64,000 bases of DNA, from NCBI RefSeq assembly GCF_007671725.1, contig NZ_VCNM01000001.1, positions 1,302,001 through 1,366,000 on the forward strand. The letters run 5' to 3'. The notes beneath the pieces were generated by a model. The model was not told where the DNA came from. It saw nothing but the letters and a program-made list of their open reading frames with translations, and did not search any database. Source of the DNA: Halorubrum depositum. Lineage in GTDB: Archaea; Halobacteriota; Halobacteria; Halobacteriales; Haloferacaceae. A program made the translations under genes and the position numbers. This document shows, one piece after another, positions 48,231 through 57,506 of this stretch. Position 1 is the first letter of the stretch. Every line of letters begins with the position of its first letter.

Positions 48231-48735
48231 CGGGGTCCAGCCCCGGATCGGCGCCCTCGATTCCCACTTCGAACGCTGACAGACCGCCCTGATCACAGAT
48301 CCGGAACCCGACCGCGGATCCGGTTGACGAACGTAAACTTCCTCGCGGAAAGCCGAAGCCTCCCGATATCGGCCGTTTGACGCCGCAACGCCGGGATCGA
48401 CCGCGGATGGGCGTGGCAAAAATCGCCAGAAGCGGCCGCGCCCGGCGCCGCGCGCCCCCGAATCGGCCGATCCGAGGACTAATGACAGGCATTTTATAAA
48501 ACGTCCGTCCGATTCGATCGCAAAGATTGCGGAATCTCTCTCAGAAATATGTCCTTATACACCATGTATCCGTCCTTATATCAGACAGACACCGTATTAT
48601 CAAACCTATTTTTTGTGAAACCCAACTCGAACGTTTATATGTTCTTGTTCCCCGGTGTCGAAACGTGATTCAGCACATGAACGCGAACGAAACGAGCGGC
48701 TCGAAAGACGTATGTTCAGTTGAGGTGACCGAGGC
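48231..48735. promoter_or_regulatory. Regulatory region upstream of the ammonium transporter gene
   Basis: This 505-base region is unusually AT-rich in its right half. It holds a palindromic TTTTATAAAA at about 48491-48500, two direct copies of GTCCTTATA at 48551-48559 and 48572-48580 (21 bases apart, two helix turns), and a TATA box TTTATAT at 48634-48640 that would start transcription near 48665. The left half (48231-48480) shows nothing. Nitrogen-dependent control is expected for such a gene, but no known haloarchaeal nitrogen operator was recognised. Confidence 0.5.
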
Positions 48736-48739
48736 GTGA
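48665..48739 (+). CDS. Candidate 24-residue upstream peptide of the amt gene
   Basis: A GTG placed about 28 bases after the centre of a TATA box (TTTATAT, 48634-48640) would be the first codon of a leaderless transcript. It opens a frame of 24 codons (begins [12 protein letters not shown]) ending in a TGA that overlaps the amt start as GTGA. The overlap would couple translation of amt to this short frame. It is supported only by promoter geometry and the overlap; an ordinary 5' leader of about 70 bases is the alternative. Confidence 0.35.
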   Translation: MIQHMNANETSGSKDVCSVEVTEA

Positions 48740-50415
48740 CGGCCGGCGTACTCGCGAGCGTCGATCCGAGCGTCCTCGCGGAGGGCGTGAACCTGATGTG
48801 GGTCGCGATGGTCTGTTTCCTGATCTTCTTCATGCACGCCGGCTTCGCGATGCTCGAGGCGGGGCAGGTGCGTGCGAAGAACGTCGCGAACCAGCTCACC
48901 AAGAACCTGCTCACCTGGGGCATCGGCGTCCTCGTGTACTTCCTCGTCGGCTTCGGGATCGAAGGCGTCGCGGGCGGCGGCGGGTTCTCCCCGGCCTCGG
49001 CCCTCAGCGACGGCGGCTGGATCAACAGCTGGCTGTTCGGCGCCGTCTTCGCGATGACGGCGGCGACGATCGTCTCCGGCGCGGTCGCGGGACGCGCGAA
49101 GCTCCGCGCGTACGTGGCGTACACGATCGCCATCTCCGCGGTCATCTACCCGGTCGTGGCGGGCATCACCTGGGGCGGCGGCTTCCTCGGCGGTGCCGGG
49201 CTGGGCTTCACCGACTTCGCGGGCGGAATGATCGTCCACGGCGTCGGCGGCATCGCCGGGCTCACCGCGGCGTACATGCTCGGGCCGCGCATGGACCGCT
49301 ACGCCGAGGACGGCTCCACGAACGTCATCCCCGGTCACTCGATGACGTTCGCGGTGCTCGGTACCCTCATCCTCGCGTTCGGCTGGTACGGCTTCAACGT
49401 CGGCACGACCGCGACCGTGTTCTCGGTCACCGAGTCCGGCGAACTCGCGCTCGGCGGCTACGCCGCCGTCGGTCGCGTCGCGCTGACGACGACGCTCGGC
49501 ATGGGCGCCGGCGCCGTCGGCGCGGCGCTCGGCTCGGTGTACCTCACGAAGAAGGTCGACACCCTGTACGTCGCCAACGGCGTGCTCGCCGGACTCGTCG
49601 CGGTCACCGGGATCGCGAACCTGGCAACCTGGTGGGGCGCCATCCTGGTCGCGCTCGTCTGCGGCCTCCAGCTCCCGCTCGTCTTCGAGTTCGTCTCGGA
49701 CAAGATGAAGATCGACGACGTCTGCGCCGTCTTCCCGGTCCACGGCTCCGCGGGCGTCATCGGCGTCATCGCGCTCCCGTTCGTCAGTATCAACGGCTTC
49801 TCCGTCGACGTGCTCGTCTCGCAGGTGATCGGCGTCGTCGCCATCACGGCGTGGACGGTCGCCGCGACCGCCGTCGTCTTCGGCGCGTTCAAGGCGGTCG
49901 GACAGGCCCGCGTCACCTCCGAACACGAGCGCGACGGCCTCGACGTCAGCGAGCACGGCGTCGAGACGTACCCCGAGTTCGGCCGCGCGAACGTCGCGAC
50001 CGACGGCGGCCCCTCCGTCGTCGACACCACGAACGACTCCCCGCGCGCCGACGGCGGCGAGGAGGCCGGCGCGGACATCAAGATGGTCACCGCGGTCGTC
50101 CGCCCCGACAAGCTCGGGGCCATCAAACAGGCGCTCGCGGAGATCAACGCCCCCTCGCTCACCGTGACGAACGTCTCCGGCCGCGGCAGCCAGCCCGCGA
50201 AGAAGGGCCAGTGGCGCGGCGAGGAGTTCACCGTCGACCTCCACCAGAAGGTGAAAGTCGATATCGTCGTCGCCGACATCCCGGCCGACGAGGTCGCGGA
50301 GGCGATCGCCGACGCCGCGAAGACCGGCGAGCCCGGCGACGGCAAGGTGTTCATCATGCCGGTCGAGGACGCGCTGCAGGTCCGCACCGGCGCGACCGGC
50401 CCGGAGGCGGTGTAG
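48736..50415 (+). CDS. amt: Ammonium transporter fused to a PII (GlnK) signalling domain
   Basis: Residues 1-390 form an 11-helix Amt transporter: [20 protein letters not shown], the twin pore histidines His168 ([10 protein letters not shown]) and His336 (VFPVHGSAG), and [13 protein letters not shown] polar linker (about 395-445) leads to a complete PII domain (446-559): [18 protein letters not shown], the T-loop [12 protein letters not shown], and [19 protein letters not shown]. Phe498 replaces the tyrosine that is uridylylated in bacterial PII. PII domains normally plug Amt channels when 2-oxoglutarate is low; here the regulator is tethered. The start is a GTG in a GTGA overlap with a possible upstream peptide. 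Confidence 0.93.
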   Translation: MTAGVLASVDPSVLAEGVNLMWVAMVCFLIFFMHAGFAMLEAGQVRAKNVANQLTKNLLTWGIGVLVYFLVGFGIEGVAGGGGFSPASALSDGGWINSWLFGAVFAMTAATIVSGAVAGRAKLRAYVAYTIAISAVIYPVVAGITWGGGFLGGAGLGFTDFAGGMIVHGVGGIAGLTAAYMLGPRMDRYAEDGSTNVIPGHSMTFAVLGTLILAFGWYGFNVGTTATVFSVTESGELALGGYAAVGRVALTTTLGMGAGAVGAALGSVYLTKKVDTLYVANGVLAGLVAVTGIANLATWWGAILVALVCGLQLPLVFEFVSDKMKIDDVCAVFPVHGSAGVIGVIALPFVSINGFSVDVLVSQVIGVVAITAWTVAATAVVFGAFKAVGQARVTSEHERDGLDVSEHGVETYPEFGRANVATDGGPSVVDTTNDSPRADGGEEAGADIKMVTAVVRPDKLGAIKQALAEINAPSLTVTNVSGRGSQPAKKGQWRGEEFTVDLHQKVKVDIVVADIPADEVAEAIADAAKTGEPGDGKVFIMPVEDALQVRTGATGPEAV

Positions 50416-50596
50416 GTCGGCACCGGCGCGGACGCCCGATCTGTCGCAGTAGCGAACGACCGGTTTCGACGGCCGTTTTTTCGGCGACGCCACGGCGGCG
50501 AGCCGCGACACTCCCCGGCGCGAGCGTCGACGGTCCGACGGGGGGTCTCGCCGCCGGTCGGCAACTACTTTCACCCCTCCGACCCAACCGTCGGGC

Positions 50597-51934
50597 ATGA
50601 ACCACGAGCGCTCCCGGGGGCTGTACGACCGCGCGCTGTCGGTCATGCCCGGCGGGGTCAACTCCTCCGTCCGCGCGACGATGCCGCACCCGTTCTTCGT
50701 CGAGCGCGGGGACGGCGGCCACGTGATCGACGCCGACGGCAACCGGTACGTCGACTGGGTGATGGGGTACGGCCCGCTCCTGTACGGCCACGACCTGCCC
50801 GACCCGGTGGAGGCGGCGGTCCAGTCGCACGTCGCGGAGGGGCCGATGTACGGCGCGCCCACGGAGATCGAGGTCGAGCACGCCGAGTTCGTGGCGCGCC
50901 ACGTCCCGAGCGTCGAGTCGATCCGGTTCGTCAACTCGGGGACGGAGGCGACGGTGTCGGCGGTGCGGCTCGCGCGCGGCCACACCGACCGCGACAAGAT
51001 CGTCGTCATGCAGGGCGGCTATCACGGCGCCCAGGAGTCGACGCTCGTCGAGGGGTCGCCGGGCGACGCACACCCCTCCACGGCGGGCATCCCCGAGGAG
51101 TTCGCGCAACACACCCTCCCGGTCCCGTTCAACGACCCGGAGGCGGCGAAGGAGGTGTTCGCGGAGCACGGCGACGAGATCGCCGCCGTCCTCGTCGAGC
51201 CGATCCTCGCCAACATGGGGATCGTGACGCCGATCGACGGCTACCACGAGACGCTCCGGGAGCTGTGTGACGACCACGGAGCGCTCCTGATCTTCGACGA
51301 GGTGATCACCGGATTCCGCGTCGGCGGCCTCGGCTGCGCGCAGTCGAAGTTCGGCGTCACGCCCGACGTCACCACGTTCGGCAAGATCATCGGGGGCGGG
51401 TTTCCGGTGGGCGCGATCGGCGGGAAAGCGGAGATCGTCGAGGGGTTCACGCCCGCGGGCGACGTGTTCCAGTCCGGCACCTTCTCGGGGCATCCGGTGA
51501 CGATGGCCGCCGGAAAGGCCGGGCTGGAGTACGCCGCCGAGAACGACGTGTACGAGCACGTCGACCGGCTCGGCCGGAAGCTCCGCGAGGGGATCGCCGA
51601 GATCTGCGCGGAGCGGGCGCCCGAGTACACCGTCGTCGGCACCGACTCGATGTTCAAGACGATCTTCACCCGCGAGGCGCCCGACGACCCGGACGCCTGC
51701 TGCGCGGGCGGCTGTCGGCAGGACCCCGACTGCGCCCGGTACGACTCGTGTCCGAAGACGGGCGCCGACGTCGCCCGCGCCGCGACCGACCGCTGGGAGC
51801 GCGTGTTCTGGCAGGAGATGAAAGAGAACGGCGTCTTCCTCACCGCCAACCAGTTCGAGTGCCAGTTCACCTCCTACGCGCACACGGAGGAGGACGTCGA
51901 GCGGACGCTAGAGGCGTATCGAGAGGCCCTGTAG
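50597..51934 (+). CDS. hemL: Glutamate-1-semialdehyde 2,1-aminomutase
   Basis: The 445-residue PLP enzyme makes 5-aminolevulinate for heme and cobalamin. Motifs: [13 protein letters not shown] at the N-terminus, [31 protein letters not shown] and the PLP lysine Lys263 in [17 protein letters not shown]. An unusual cysteine cluster lies near residues 368-385 ([20 protein letters not shown]), in a loop where typical enzymes have no cysteines. The ATG has a weak TATA-like ACTTTCACC about 25 bases upstream. It stands alone between amt and the arginine cluster. Confidence 0.95.
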   Translation: MNHERSRGLYDRALSVMPGGVNSSVRATMPHPFFVERGDGGHVIDADGNRYVDWVMGYGPLLYGHDLPDPVEAAVQSHVAEGPMYGAPTEIEVEHAEFVARHVPSVESIRFVNSGTEATVSAVRLARGHTDRDKIVVMQGGYHGAQESTLVEGSPGDAHPSTAGIPEEFAQHTLPVPFNDPEAAKEVFAEHGDEIAAVLVEPILANMGIVTPIDGYHETLRELCDDHGALLIFDEVITGFRVGGLGCAQSKFGVTPDVTTFGKIIGGGFPVGAIGGKAEIVEGFTPAGDVFQSGTFSGHPVTMAAGKAGLEYAAENDVYEHVDRLGRKLREGIAEICAERAPEYTVVGTDSMFKTIFTREAPDDPDACCAGGCRQDPDCARYDSCPKTGADVARAATDRWERVFWQEMKENGVFLTANQFECQFTSYAHTEEDVERTLEAYREAL

Positions 51935-52341
51935 GCGCCGATCGGGACGTCCGGCGACCGGCGCCGCCGGACTCTCGGAGAACGCCACCACCGACCCCGC
52001 CGCCCGCCCGGCAAGCCTTGCGATCCGGCGGCCGGTGCGGAACGTTTTTATCCCGGAACGGAACTACGTACAGGCGATGAACGCGGAGGCTCGTCTCGAC
52101 GCCGCCCTTTTCCGAGGCCGACGAGCCCCGCGACCGCGACGAGGCGTCCGACCGCCGCGACCGGCTTCCGGCGCGGCGCGACGACGGGCCCCCTCGGGCC
52201 AGTAATCTTCATCCCTCGTCGCGTTCGCGCCGTTTCGTCTCGTAGAGTGACAGCTACGTCCGTCCGTAGCGCCGGCTCCGGCAGTTCGTTCCAACATCTA
52301 AACCGGTGAATTTAAGGGCGTGAGCCCAGTGTACTCCGGTA
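51935..52341. promoter_or_regulatory. Intergenic region with argG promoter
   Basis: The region upstream of the arginine cluster holds a TATA-like GAATTTAAGG about 28 bases before the argG ATG, as for a leaderless transcript. A second TATA-like GTTTTTATCC near 52043-52052 lies 26-34 bases before an ATG at 52077. That ATG opens a frame of 42 codons (52077-52205; begins MNAEARLDAAL, then Arg/Pro-rich) which does not look like a normal haloarchaeal protein after residue 11. It may be a decayed gene. Confidence 0.45.
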
Positions 52342-53562
52342 ATGGCAACCGTTGCACTCGCGTTCAGTGGGGGACTCGACACGACCGTCTGCGTACCGCT
52401 GTTGAAAGAGGAGTACGGCTACGACGAGGTCATCGGCGTCAACGTCGACGTCGGCCAGCCGACCGAGGAGTTCGACGAGGCCGAGGAGACCGCCGAGGCG
52501 CTGGGGCTCGACCTCCACGTCGTCGACGCGAAAGCGGAGTTCGCGGACCTCTGTTTCGACGCGGTGAAGACGAACGCGACGTACCAGGGCTACCCGCTCG
52601 GGACCGCGCTCGCACGCCCCGTCATCGCCGAGGCCATCCTGGGCGTCGCCGAGGAGCAGGGCTGTGACGCCATCGCGCACGGCTGCACCGGGAAGGGGAA
52701 CGACCAGCTCCGGTTCGAGGCCGTCTGGCGCGGCTCCGATCTCGAAGTGATCGCCCCCGTGCGCGAGCTCGGCCTCACCCGCGAGTGGGAGATCGACTAC
52801 GCGGCCGAGAAGGACCTGCCCGTCGAGGCCGGCGACGGCGGCGTCTGGTCCATCGACGAGAACATCTGGTCGCGCGCGGTCGAGGGCGGGAAGCTGGAGG
52901 ATCCGAACTACGAGCCGCCGGAGGACATCTACGAGTGGACCGCGGAGCCGGAGGGCGAGACCACCATCGAGGTCGCCTTCGAGGCGGGCGTCCCCATTGC
53001 CGTCGACGGCGAGGCGATGGACCCCGTCCCGCTCATCCAGCACCTCAACGAGTACGCCGGCGGCTACGGCATCGGCCGCACGGACGTGATGGAAGACCGC
53101 ATGCTCGGGCTGAAGGTGCGCGAGAACTACGAACACCCGGCCGCGACCGTCCTGCTGACGGCCCACCAAGCGCTCGAGGACCTCGTGCTCACGAAGAACG
53201 AGCGCTCGTTCAAGAAGGGGATCGAACAGGAGTGGTCCGAGAAGGCGTACCAGGGGCTCGTGTTCGCGCCCGTCGTCGACGCGCTGAACGCGTTCGTCGA
53301 CGAGACGCAGGACGTGGTGACCGGCACGGCGACGGTGAAGGTCTCCGGCGGCAACTGCCGCGTCGTCGCCCGCGACTCCGAGTACGCCGTCTACTCCGAG
53401 GAGATGGCCTCGTTCAACACCGAGGACGTCGCCGGCATCGCACAGGAGGACGCCACGGGCGTCGCGAAGTACCACGGGCTCCAGGAGCGCCTCGCCAACG
53501 ACGTGAAGGCGTCCGTGTCGAAGCCCGAACTGGCCACCGACGGGTCGGGAGACGACGAGTAG
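52342..53562 (+). CDS. argG: Argininosuccinate synthase
   Basis: The 406-residue protein joins citrulline and aspartate with ATP. The N-type ATP-pyrophosphatase loop is ALAFSGGLDTTVCVPLL. HGCTGKGNDQLRFE and the IDENIWSRAVEGG stretch are family hallmarks, and the length is normal. It is the first gene of a nine-gene arginine cluster; argH starts four bases after its stop. The cluster order is argG-argH-lysW-argX-argC-argB-argD-argE-argF, all on this strand. Confidence 0.96.
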   Translation: MATVALAFSGGLDTTVCVPLLKEEYGYDEVIGVNVDVGQPTEEFDEAEETAEALGLDLHVVDAKAEFADLCFDAVKTNATYQGYPLGTALARPVIAEAILGVAEEQGCDAIAHGCTGKGNDQLRFEAVWRGSDLEVIAPVRELGLTREWEIDYAAEKDLPVEAGDGGVWSIDENIWSRAVEGGKLEDPNYEPPEDIYEWTAEPEGETTIEVAFEAGVPIAVDGEAMDPVPLIQHLNEYAGGYGIGRTDVMEDRMLGLKVRENYEHPAATVLLTAHQALEDLVLTKNERSFKKGIEQEWSEKAYQGLVFAPVVDALNAFVDETQDVVTGTATVKVSGGNCRVVARDSEYAVYSEEMASFNTEDVAGIAQEDATGVAKYHGLQERLANDVKASVSKPELATDGSGDDE

Positions 53563-53566
53563 ACAC

Positions 53567-55087
53567 ATGGACGACGATCCCGGCGCGGCGGCGGACGCCG
53601 ACGCGAACGCGGGCGACGAGGGGAGCGAGAGCGGCACCGCCGTGCGCCGCGACCGCTTCAGCGGCGGCCCCGCCCGCGAGTTCCTGTCGAGCCTCGCGGC
53701 CGACGCGGCCATCTTCGAGGCCGACCTCGCGGTCGACCGCGCGCACACGGTGATGCTCGCCGAACAAGGGATCGTCGACGGCGCGGTCGCGGGCGAGATC
53801 CTCGCGGCGCTCGACGACGTGGAGGCCGCAGGTCACGGCGACCTGTCCGACGGCGAGGACGTCCACGAGGCGATCGAGACGGCCGTCATCGACCGGATCG
53901 GGCCGGACGGCGGACGTATGCACACCGCCCGCTCGCGCAACGACGAGGTGGCGACCTGCATCCGGTACCGGCTGCGCGAGGACCTGCTCGCGGCCGCCGA
54001 GGCGACGATCGCGCTCCGCGAGGCCCTCGTCGAGATCGCGAGCGAGCACACCGAGACCGTGATGCCCGGCTACACGCACCTCCAGCCGGCCCAGCCGACG
54101 ACGGTCGCGCACTACCTGCTCTCCTACGAGGGCGGCGTCGCCCGCGACACCGAGCGCCTGCTCGACGCGTACGGGCGCGTCAACCGGTCGCCGCTCGGCG
54201 CGGCCGCGTTCGCGGGGACGCCGTTCGACGTCGACCGCGACCGCACCGCCGAGCTGCTCGGGTTCGACGGGACGGTCCGGAACTCCACGGACGCGGCGTC
54301 GGCGCGCGACTTCCTCGCGGAGGGGGCGACCGCGTGCGCGACGCTCGCGACGACGCTGTCGGGGCTCGCGGAGGACCTAATCGTCTTCTCGAACAAGGGG
54401 TTCGTGGAGCTGTCGGACGCGTACTCGTCCACCTCCTCGATCATGCCCCAGAAGAAGAACCCCGACACGCTGGAGCTGACCCGCGGCGTCGCCGGCGACG
54501 CGATCGGCGAGGCGACGGGGACGCTGAGCCTGCTGAAGGGGCTCCCGCGCGCGTACAACCGCGACCTCCAGCGCGCTCACGCGGGCGTGTTCGAGATCGC
54601 CGACGACGTGCGGGAGGCGACGGAGGTCGCCGCCGGCGCGGTCGCGACCGCCGACTGGGACGAGGCGGCGCTCGCGGACGCCGCGGGCGACGGGTTCTCG
54701 ACGGCGACGGGCGTCGCCGACCTGCTCGCGACGGGCGGGATGCCCTTCCGGACGGCCCACGAGATCGTCGCGACGGCCGCGGAGACGGTCTCGGACGCCG
54801 ATTCCCCGGCCGCGGCGGCCGCAAAAGTTGACGAGGCCGCTCGGAACGTGACCGGCGAGCCCCTCTCCGCGTACGTGAGCCGCGAGGACGTGGAGTCGGC
54901 GCTCGATCCGGCCGCCAGCGTGGCGAGCCGCGACTCCGCCGGGGGGCCGGCCCCCGAAGCGGTCGCCGAGGAACTCGTCGTCGTCGAGTCGGAGATCGAG
55001 GAGGACCGCGGTGCGCTGGCGGCGGAGCGCGGCGCGCTCGCCGCCGCGAGCGAGGCACTGGATGCGGAGGTCGATCGCTATGTCTGA
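53567..55087 (+). CDS. argH: Argininosuccinate lyase
   Basis: The 506-residue protein splits argininosuccinate into arginine and fumarate, the last step of the pathway. The fumarase-superfamily signature SSIMPQKKNPDTLEL carries the catalytic serine loop. MHTARSRNDEVAT and TVMPGYTHLQPAQPTTVAHY are the other conserved blocks. An acidic N-terminal stretch of about 20 residues and inserts of Asp/Glu/Ala give it a little extra length compared with bacterial enzymes. It is co-transcribed with argG. Its stop is followed by about 240 non-coding bases before lysW. Confidence 0.95.
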   Translation: MDDDPGAAADADANAGDEGSESGTAVRRDRFSGGPAREFLSSLAADAAIFEADLAVDRAHTVMLAEQGIVDGAVAGEILAALDDVEAAGHGDLSDGEDVHEAIETAVIDRIGPDGGRMHTARSRNDEVATCIRYRLREDLLAAAEATIALREALVEIASEHTETVMPGYTHLQPAQPTTVAHYLLSYEGGVARDTERLLDAYGRVNRSPLGAAAFAGTPFDVDRDRTAELLGFDGTVRNSTDAASARDFLAEGATACATLATTLSGLAEDLIVFSNKGFVELSDAYSSTSSIMPQKKNPDTLELTRGVAGDAIGEATGTLSLLKGLPRAYNRDLQRAHAGVFEIADDVREATEVAAGAVATADWDEAALADAAGDGFSTATGVADLLATGGMPFRTAHEIVATAAETVSDADSPAAAAAKVDEAARNVTGEPLSAYVSREDVESALDPAASVASRDSAGGPAPEAVAEELVVVESEIEEDRGALAAERGALAAASEALDAEVDRYV

Positions 55088-55324
55088 GCCGCGACGACCG
55101 CCGGGCGGCCCCCGGCTCGATCGGCGGCGTCTCGACCGACGCCGACCCGACCGACGCCGACGACCGTCCCCGTAAGGGGACACAGTTACTACCGAGATCT
55201 GACATCCGATCTCGATACGGTTCGATTTCGACGAACTACTTCCGTTAGCGGCCGATCCGTTTTATGTAAATTATCCAATAAGTTCGAAGCCTTTATCACC
55301 GTTCGCGGTCGAGTGTCTGCCACG
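55088..55324. promoter_or_regulatory. Promoter region of the lysW-argX-argCBDE operon
   Basis: About 240 bases separate argH from lysW. The right half is AT-richer than its surroundings. A TATA-like CCTTTATCACC lies 27-37 bases before the lysW ATG at 55325, so lysW and the tightly packed genes after it probably have their own leaderless transcript. No operator palindrome is evident. Confidence 0.55.
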
Positions 55325-55513
55325 ATGACGAGCGACACCGACACGCTGCTGGCAGAGGACCCGATCACGGGCGAGGAGATCGAGCTTCCGGCCGACGTCG
55401 AGGTCGGCGAGATCATCGACAGCCCGGTCACCGGGACCGAGCTCGAGGTCATCTCGCTGGACCCCGTCGTGTTGGAGGAGGCCCCCGAACTCGAGGAGGA
55501 CTGGGGCGAGTAG
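55325..55513 (+). CDS. lysW: Amino-group carrier protein LysW (cysteine-less)
   Basis: The 62-residue acidic protein carries the growing amino acid on the gamma-carboxyl of its C-terminal glutamate during arginine or lysine synthesis. The C-terminal EDWGE and the core GEEIELPADVEVGEI and LEVISLDPVVLEEAPELEE are typical LysW. Both zinc-binding CPxCG pairs of classical LysW are replaced: DPITG (residues 12-16) and SPVTG (33-37), so no zinc site remains. The ATG is set by a TATA box (CCTTTATC) about 30 bases upstream. It directly precedes argX, whose product loads glutamate onto it. Confidence 0.9.
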   Translation: MTSDTDTLLAEDPITGEEIELPADVEVGEIIDSPVTGTELEVISLDPVVLEEAPELEEDWGE

Positions 55514-55554
55514 ATGGCGACGATCGCCGCGGCCGCGACTCCCGAGTGGTCGAC

Positions 55555-56442
55555 ATGCGCGTAGGGATCCTCTACTCCCGGATCCGGAAGGACGAGAAGC
55601 TCCTGCTCAACGAGCTCCGCGACCGGGATCACGACGTCGAGAAGATCGACGTCCGCAAGGAGCGGTTCGGGCTGGAGTCGACGACGGCGAACGTCGGCGA
55701 TCTGGATCTGGTCGTCGACCGCTGCCTGTCGACGAGCCGATCGCTGTACGCGACGAAGTTCCTCGACAGCTACGGCGTCCCGGTGGTGAACTCGCCCGAG
55801 ACGGGCGACGTCTGCGCCGACAAGGCGAAGAACTCGCTCGCGCTCGCGAACGCCGACGTTCCGACCCCGGCGACCGAGGTCTCGTTCACCAAGGAGGCCG
55901 CGCTGGAGGCGATCGAGTCGTTCGGCTACCCCTGCGTGCTCAAGCCGGTCGTCGGCTCGTGGGGCCGGCTGATGGCGAAGATCGACACCCGCGACGCCGC
56001 CGAGGCGATCTTAGAGCACAAGGAGACGCTCGGCCACTACGAGCACAAGGTGTTCTACATTCAGGAGTTCGTCGACAAGCCCGGCCGGGACATCCGCGCG
56101 CTGGCGGTCGACGGCGAACCGGTCGCCGCGATGACCCGGTCGTCGGACCACTGGCTCACGAACGCCGCGAAGGGCGGCGAGACGAAGGCGTTCGACCTCG
56201 ACGACCGCGCGACCGAGCTGGTCGAGCGCGCCTCCGACGCTGTCGGCGGCGGAATGCTCGGCGTCGACCTCATGGAGGTCGGCGGCACCGACTCCGGCGA
56301 GTACACCGTCCACGAGGTGAACCACACGGTCGAGTTCAAGGCGCTCGACTCGGCCACCGACGTCGACGTCCCCGCGAGGGTCGTCGACTGGCTGGAGGCG
56401 AAGGTCGAGAACGCTGACGACGCCGCGGAGGCGCACACATGA
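55555..56442 (+). CDS. argX: Glutamate--LysW ligase ArgX (LysX/RimK-type ATP-grasp)
   Basis: The 295-residue ATP-grasp ligase attaches glutamate (or alpha-aminoadipate) to the C-terminal Glu of LysW. It begins MRVGILYSRIRKDEKLLL. Its ATP-grasp core has YPCVLKPVVGSWGRLMAKI, FYIQEFVDKPGRDIRALAVD and the metal-binding VHEVNHTVEFK. Setting in an arginine cluster favours glutamate as substrate, hence ArgX; dual use for lysine is possible in archaea. The ATG at 55555 starts the conserved domain; a GTG three codons upstream is an alternative. Its stop overlaps argC by four bases. Confidence 0.92.
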   Translation: MRVGILYSRIRKDEKLLLNELRDRDHDVEKIDVRKERFGLESTTANVGDLDLVVDRCLSTSRSLYATKFLDSYGVPVVNSPETGDVCADKAKNSLALANADVPTPATEVSFTKEAALEAIESFGYPCVLKPVVGSWGRLMAKIDTRDAAEAILEHKETLGHYEHKVFYIQEFVDKPGRDIRALAVDGEPVAAMTRSSDHWLTNAAKGGETKAFDLDDRATELVERASDAVGGGMLGVDLMEVGGTDSGEYTVHEVNHTVEFKALDSATDVDVPARVVDWLEAKVENADDAAEAHT

Positions 56443-57506
56443 GCGCCGACGACATGACGCCCGCGGAGACGTACACCGCCAGCGTCGTCGGCGGCACGGG
56501 GTTCACCGGCGGCGAGCTGTTGCGGATCCTCGCCGGCCACCCCGCGTTCGACGTGGTGCAGGCCACGTCGCGGTCGGCGGACAACATGACCGTCGGTCGG
56601 TCGCACCCGAACCTGCGGGGGCTCGACCTGCGCTTCTCCGATCCAGACGACCTGGAGTCCGTCGACGTGCTCTTCTCGGCGACGCCGCACGGCGTCTCGA
56701 TGGGGCGCATCGACGAGTACTTCGAGGTCGCCGACACCGTCGTCGACCTCTCGGCCGACTTCCGGCTCCCCGAGGCCGACGCCTACGACGAGTGGTACGA
56801 CGGCCACGAGTCGCCGGAGTACTTGGAGCGCGCGGAGTACGCGCTCCCCGAGATCAACCGCAAGAACCTCCCCGGCGCCGACCTGATCGCCGGCGGCGGC
56901 TGTAACGCGACGACGACGATCCTCGGGCTGAAGCCGCTCGTGGACGCCGGCGCGCTCGGCCCCGAGACCGGCGAGGTCGTCGTCGACGTGAAGGTCGGCT
57001 CCTCGGAGGGCGGCGCCGGCGGCGGCGCGGCCTCCTCGCACCCGGAGCGCTCCGGGGTCGTGCGCCCGTACGCCCCGACCGGCCACCGCCACGAGGCGGA
57101 GATCGAGGCGTACCTCGGGCTCGACGTCTCCTTCACGGTGCACGCGGTCGACATGGTGCGCGGCGCGAGCGCGACCTGCCACGTCTTCCCAGACGAGCCC
57201 GTCTCGAAGGGGGACCTGTGGAAAGCGTACCGCGGGGCGTACGCCGACGAGCCGTTCATGCGGATCGTCTCCGGCGGGGGCGGCGTCTACCGCTACCCCG
57301 AGCCGAAGTCGGTCGCCGGCACGAACCACGGCGAGGTCGGCTTCGAGCTCGACCCCGGCAACCGGCGCGTCGTCGTCTTCTCGGCGATCGACAACATGAC
57401 CAAGGGGTCGGCGGGCCAGGCGGTCCACGCGGCGAACGTCGCCTTGGGACTGCCCGAGACCGCCGGCCTCGAGTTCGGGGGACTCCACCCGGTGGGATCG
57501 CCATGA
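56439..57506 (+). CDS. argC: [LysW]-glutamyl-phosphate reductase (ArgC family)
   Basis: The 355-residue NADPH enzyme reduces the acyl phosphate on the carrier to a semialdehyde. The Rossmann motif ASVVGGTGFTGGELLRIL opens the protein. The catalytic cysteine lies in GGGCNATTTILGL, and the ATPHGVSMG and KVGSSEGGAGGGAASSHPER stretches are typical of the LysY/ArgC type that uses LysW-bound substrates. The start overlaps the argX stop (ATGA) and its stop overlaps argB (ATGA), so the genes are coupled. Confidence 0.93.
   Translation: MSADDMTPAETYTASVVGGTGFTGGELLRILAGHPAFDVVQATSRSADNMTVGRSHPNLRGLDLRFSDPDDLESVDVLFSATPHGVSMGRIDEYFEVADTVVDLSADFRLPEADAYDEWYDGHESPEYLERAEYALPEINRKNLPGADLIAGGGCNATTTILGLKPLVDAGALGPETGEVVVDVKVGSSEGGAGGGAASSHPERSGVVRPYAPTGHRHEAEIEAYLGLDVSFTVHAVDMVRGASATCHVFPDEPVSKGDLWKAYRGAYADEPFMRIVSGGGGVYRYPEPKSVAGTNHGEVGFELDPGNRRVVVFSAIDNMTKGSAGQAVHAANVALGLPETAGLEFGGLHPVGSP

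Noticed and set aside
48527-48664. Extended frame upstream of the candidate amt leader peptide
   Set aside because: It runs through the direct repeats and the TATA box, so it is promoter DNA rather than coding sequence.
53567-55087. Long Arg-rich frames on both strands across argH and other genes
   Set aside because: They are shadow frames caused by high G+C; the argH frame has all conserved motifs and the acidic composition expected.
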